From assembly GCA_028280305.1 (NCBI GenBank), contig JANQMC010000082.1, forward strand, positions 62,001-126,000: a stretch of 64,000 nucleotides of DNA, read 5' to 3'. Shown one piece after another: positions 61,415-64,000 of this stretch (the first letter of the stretch is position 1; every line of letters starts with the position of its first letter). A program made the translations under genes and the position numbers. This DNA is from Pelagibius sp. (GTDB lineage Bacteria > Pseudomonadota > Alphaproteobacteria > Kiloniellales > Kiloniellaceae). The notes under the pieces were generated by a model. It saw nothing but the letters and a program-made list of their open reading frames with translations. It searched no databases and was not told the DNA's origin.

Positions 61415-63994
61415 ATGAGTCGTTACAACGCCAAGGAAGTTGAAGAGAAGTGGCAGAGCCGCTGGGATGCGGCCGGTTGCTTTTCCGCACGCGAGGACGA
61501 GGCACGCGAAAACGGGGCCCGCGAGAAGTACTACGTGCTGGAGATGTTTCCCTATCCCTCGGGAAAGATCCATATGGGACACGTACGCAATTACACCATC
61601 GGCGACGTGGTCGCCCGCTACAAGCGGGCCAAGGGCTTCAATGTCCTGCACCCCATGGGCTGGGATGCTTTCGGGCTGCCGGCGGAAAACGCCGCCATGG
61701 AACGCGGCATTCATCCGGCGGAATGGACCTACGCCAACATCGCCACTATGCGGGCGCAGCTCAAGCTGATGGGCCTGGCCATCGACTGGGACCGCGAGAT
61801 CGCGACCTGCCATCCCGGCTACTACGCTCAGCAACAAAAGCTCTTTGCAGCCTTCATGAAAGCGGGCATCGTTTACCGCAAGGAATCCTCGGTCAATTGG
61901 GACCCGGTCGATCAGACCGTGCTGGCCAACGAGCAGGTGATCGACGGGCGCGGCTGGCGTTCCAACGCCCTGATCGAGCGCCGCAAGCTTTCCCAGTGGT
62001 TTTTCAGAATCACCGCCTTTTCCGACGCCCTGCTCGAGGGCCTCGAGGGCCTGGATCGTTGGCCTGAGAAGGTGCGGCTGATGCAGCGCAACTGGATCGG
62101 CCGGTCGGAAGGCGCCACCATCCGCTTCGAAATCGAAGGCCGCGAGGACCGCCTGACGGTCTTCACCACTAGGCCCGACACGCTGTTCGGTGCTTCTTTC
62201 TGCGCGCTTTCGCCCAACCATCCGCTGGCGGCAGAGGTCGCCGCCGGCGATCCCTCGGCGAAAACCTTCATCGAGGAATGCAACCGCCTGGGCACCAGCG
62301 AAGAGGCAATCGAAACCGCGGAGAAGAAAGGCTTCGATACCGGCCTCAGGGTGCGTCATCCCTTCCTCCCGGACACCAGCCTGCCGGTCTATATCGCCAA
62401 CTTCGTGCTGATGGAATACGGCAGCGGGGCGATCTTCGGGTGTCCGGCCCACGACCAGCGCGACCTGGATTTCGCCCGCAAGTATGCCCTGCCGGTGGTA
62501 CCGGTGGTCCTGCCGGCGGATGCCGATCCCGAGAACTTCGTGGTCGGTACGGAGGCCTATACCGGCGACGGCACGGCATTCAACTCCGGTTTTCTGGACG
62601 GGATGGGCGTCGAAGCGGCCAAGCGGGCCGCCATCGACCGTTTGGCCGCGGCGGGCCAGGGCGAGAGCACCATCCAATACCGTCTGCGCGACTGGGGCAT
62701 TTCCCGCCAGCGCTATTGGGGCTGTCCGATCCCGGTGATCCACTGCCCGACCTGCGGCCCGGTGCCGGTGCCCGAGGATCAGCTTCCGGTGGTACTGCCC
62801 GATGACGTGACCTTCGATGCCCCCGGCAATCCGCTGGCGCGGCACCCGAGCTGGAAGCAGACGACCTGCCCAGAATGCGGCGGACCGGCAGAGCGCGATA
62901 CCGACACCATGGACACCTTCGTCGATTCCTCCTGGTACTTCGCCCGCTTCTGCAGCCCGCGCGCCGAAGCGCCGATGGACCGCAAGGCCGTCGATTACTG
63001 GCTGCCGGTGGATCAGTACATCGGCGGCGTCGAACATGCGATCCTGCACCTGCTCTATGCCCGCTTCTTCACCCGGGCCCTGGCCGAGGTCGGCCATGTC
63101 GGCCTGCCCGAGCCCTTCGCCGGCCTGTTCACCCAGGGCATGGTCTGCCACGAGACTTACAAGGACCCGGATGGCAAGTGGCTGTTCCCGGAAGAGGTCG
63201 AGAAGCTGGGCGACGGCAGCGCGCGCCATCTGGAGACCGGGCAGCCGGTGGTCCTGGGACGCTCTGAATCGATGAGCAAGTCCAAGCGCAATGTCGTGGA
63301 TCCGGAGGCGATCATCGGCACCTACGGGGCCGACACGGCGCGCTGGTTCATGCTCTCGGACAGCCCGCCGGAGCGCGATATGGAGTGGACCGATGCCGGC
63401 GTCGAGGGCGCCTGGCGCTTCACCCAGCGGCTTTGGCGGTTGCTGACGGACAACCTGGACAGCCTGCCGCCCAAAGGGACCGCAGTTCCCGGTGATCTGG
63501 GCGGTGCGGCACTGGATCTGCGCCGCGCCGTCCACAAAACGGTTCAGGCGTTCGGCGACGACCTCGAGAAGTTCCGCTTCAACCGAGCCGTGGCGCGGAT
63601 CCACGAAGTTGCCAATACACTGGGCGGCTTCAAGCCGGCCGATGAGGCCGGGCGCGCCATGTTGCGCGAGAGCCTGGAACTCGTTGTCCGCCTGATCGGG
63701 CCGATGATGCCGCATCTGGCCGAGGAAATGTGGCAGAGCCTGGGTCACGAGGGCCTCCTGGCCAACGAGGCCTGGCCGCAGGTCGATGGCGCCCTGACTG
63801 CCGATGAGCAGGTGACCCTGGCGGTTCAGGTCAACGGCAAGAAGCGGGCGACGGTATCGCTGCCGATGGATGCACCGGAGGATGTGGCGCAGGAAATGGC
63901 CTTGGCAGATCCGGCCGTCCTGAGGGCCATGGATGGCAAAGCCGCCCGCAAGGTGATTGTGGTGAAGAATCGCATCGTGAACGTGGTAGTCTGA
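61415..63994 (+). CDS. leuS: Leucyl-tRNA synthetase
   Basis: The 859-residue protein is a full-length bacterial LeuRS. It has HIGH-type [12 protein letters not shown] at residues about 50-61, the editing CP1 domain with [17 protein letters not shown] and AHDQRD, the KMSKS-type [10 protein letters not shown] around 620, an anticodon-binding helical domain, and a C-terminal [11 protein letters not shown]. The start 61415 ([16 protein letters not shown]) is the conserved one; the upstream open frame is not coding. An ATG at 63998-64000, four bases after the stop, is the likely start of the next gene (lptE in related genomes), cut by the window end. Confidence 0.97.
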   Translation: MSRYNAKEVEEKWQSRWDAAGCFSAREDEARENGAREKYYVLEMFPYPSGKIHMGHVRNYTIGDVVARYKRAKGFNVLHPMGWDAFGLPAENAAMERGIHPAEWTYANIATMRAQLKLMGLAIDWDREIATCHPGYYAQQQKLFAAFMKAGIVYRKESSVNWDPVDQTVLANEQVIDGRGWRSNALIERRKLSQWFFRITAFSDALLEGLEGLDRWPEKVRLMQRNWIGRSEGATIRFEIEGREDRLTVFTTRPDTLFGASFCALSPNHPLAAEVAAGDPSAKTFIEECNRLGTSEEAIETAEKKGFDTGLRVRHPFLPDTSLPVYIANFVLMEYGSGAIFGCPAHDQRDLDFARKYALPVVPVVLPADADPENFVVGTEAYTGDGTAFNSGFLDGMGVEAAKRAAIDRLAAAGQGESTIQYRLRDWGISRQRYWGCPIPVIHCPTCGPVPVPEDQLPVVLPDDVTFDAPGNPLARHPSWKQTTCPECGGPAERDTDTMDTFVDSSWYFARFCSPRAEAPMDRKAVDYWLPVDQYIGGVEHAILHLLYARFFTRALAEVGHVGLPEPFAGLFTQGMVCHETYKDPDGKWLFPEEVEKLGDGSARHLETGQPVVLGRSESMSKSKRNVVDPEAIIGTYGADTARWFMLSDSPPERDMEWTDAGVEGAWRFTQRLWRLLTDNLDSLPPKGTAVPGDLGGAALDLRRAVHKTVQAFGDDLEKFRFNRAVARIHEVANTLGGFKPADEAGRAMLRESLELVVRLIGPMMPHLAEEMWQSLGHEGLLANEAWPQVDGALTADEQVTLAVQVNGKKRATVSLPMDAPEDVAQEMALADPAVLRAMDGKAARKVIVVKNRIVNVVV

Positions 63995-64000
63995 AGCATG

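Noticed and set aside
61043-63748. 901-residue minus-strand frame antisense to leuS
   Set aside because: Same shadow pattern; leuS on the plus strand carries all LeuRS motifs.

Overview
Organism. The window is high-GC bacterial DNA (mid-60s percent by eye), densely coded on both strands with short intergenic gaps. The gene set points to a free-living, probably marine alphaproteobacterium near Rhodospirillales: a 1620-residue NAD-glutamate dehydrogenase, the ftsK-lolA(-xthA) neighbourhood, the DUF3576 lipoprotein-leuS pair, a COQ6/UbiH-type hydroxylase, a glnK-amtB operon behind a sigma-54-like promoter, and a DddP-like M24 enzyme of the DMSP-lyase type. No rRNA, CRISPR array, transposase, integrase or prophage gene was seen. 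One tRNA (Gly-GCC) is present.

Layout. 1-3.1 kb: tail of an Hpt-like gene, a LysR regulator, a small ORF and an Atg22/UMF1-type MFS permease. 3.1-8.8 kb: a MITE-like inverted-repeat element, a YbjQ protein and the giant glutamate dehydrogenase. 9.1-14 kb: a second LysR with a divergent small ORF, tRNA-Gly, a ProX-type deacylase, and a run of CnoX chaperedoxin, Lon-substrate-binding-like protein, Trm112-like protein and DUF971 protein. 14-19.6 kb: a racemase-family protein lacking both catalytic cysteines, the DddP-like enzyme, a GFA protein bracketed by two palindromic repeats, UbiH-type hydroxylase and a phytanoyl-CoA dioxygenase. 20-30.7 kb: glnK-amtB, an aminotransferase, ftsK, lolA, a CARDB protein, sterol-desaturase-like protein, class I amidotransferase and xthA. 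30.8-41.9 kb: a methyltransferase, a cyclic-nucleotide-binding protein and a very unusual 902-residue ABC exporter, divergent from a tight seven-gene operon with four glycosyltransferases, a histidine phosphatase, a NodB-like deacetylase and a small membrane protein. 41.9-46 kb: a peptide-type ABC importer without a binding protein. 46-52.6 kb: class III nucleotide cyclase, methyltransferase, MBL hydrolase, MFS permease, orphan OmpR-type regulator and an alpha/beta hydrolase. 52.8-64 kb: ribA, a conserved hypothetical, an L,D-transpeptidase, a lipoprotein, a YggS protein, two tandem sulfotransferases, a porin, the DUF3576 lipoprotein and leuS.

Repeats. Several families of interspersed palindromes are scattered at gene ends. 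The main one has two modules, here called A and B; five loci carry it, and the stems show compensatory base changes, which implies selection on folded RNA. Three genes take their stop codon from the edge of, or inside, this element. A second family (D) has three copies, a third (E) has two copies flanking the GFA gene, and a single about 270 bp element (C) has long terminal inverted repeats.

Most interesting points: the degenerate ABC exporter (Walker A Lys, Walker B Asp and H-loop His all replaced, with a roughly 400-residue insertion) beside a multi-glycosyltransferase operon; the covarying A/B repeat; a hairpin-rich candidate RNA upstream of xthA; and the DddP-like enzyme with every metal-binding and catalytic residue at the spacing known for DddP.
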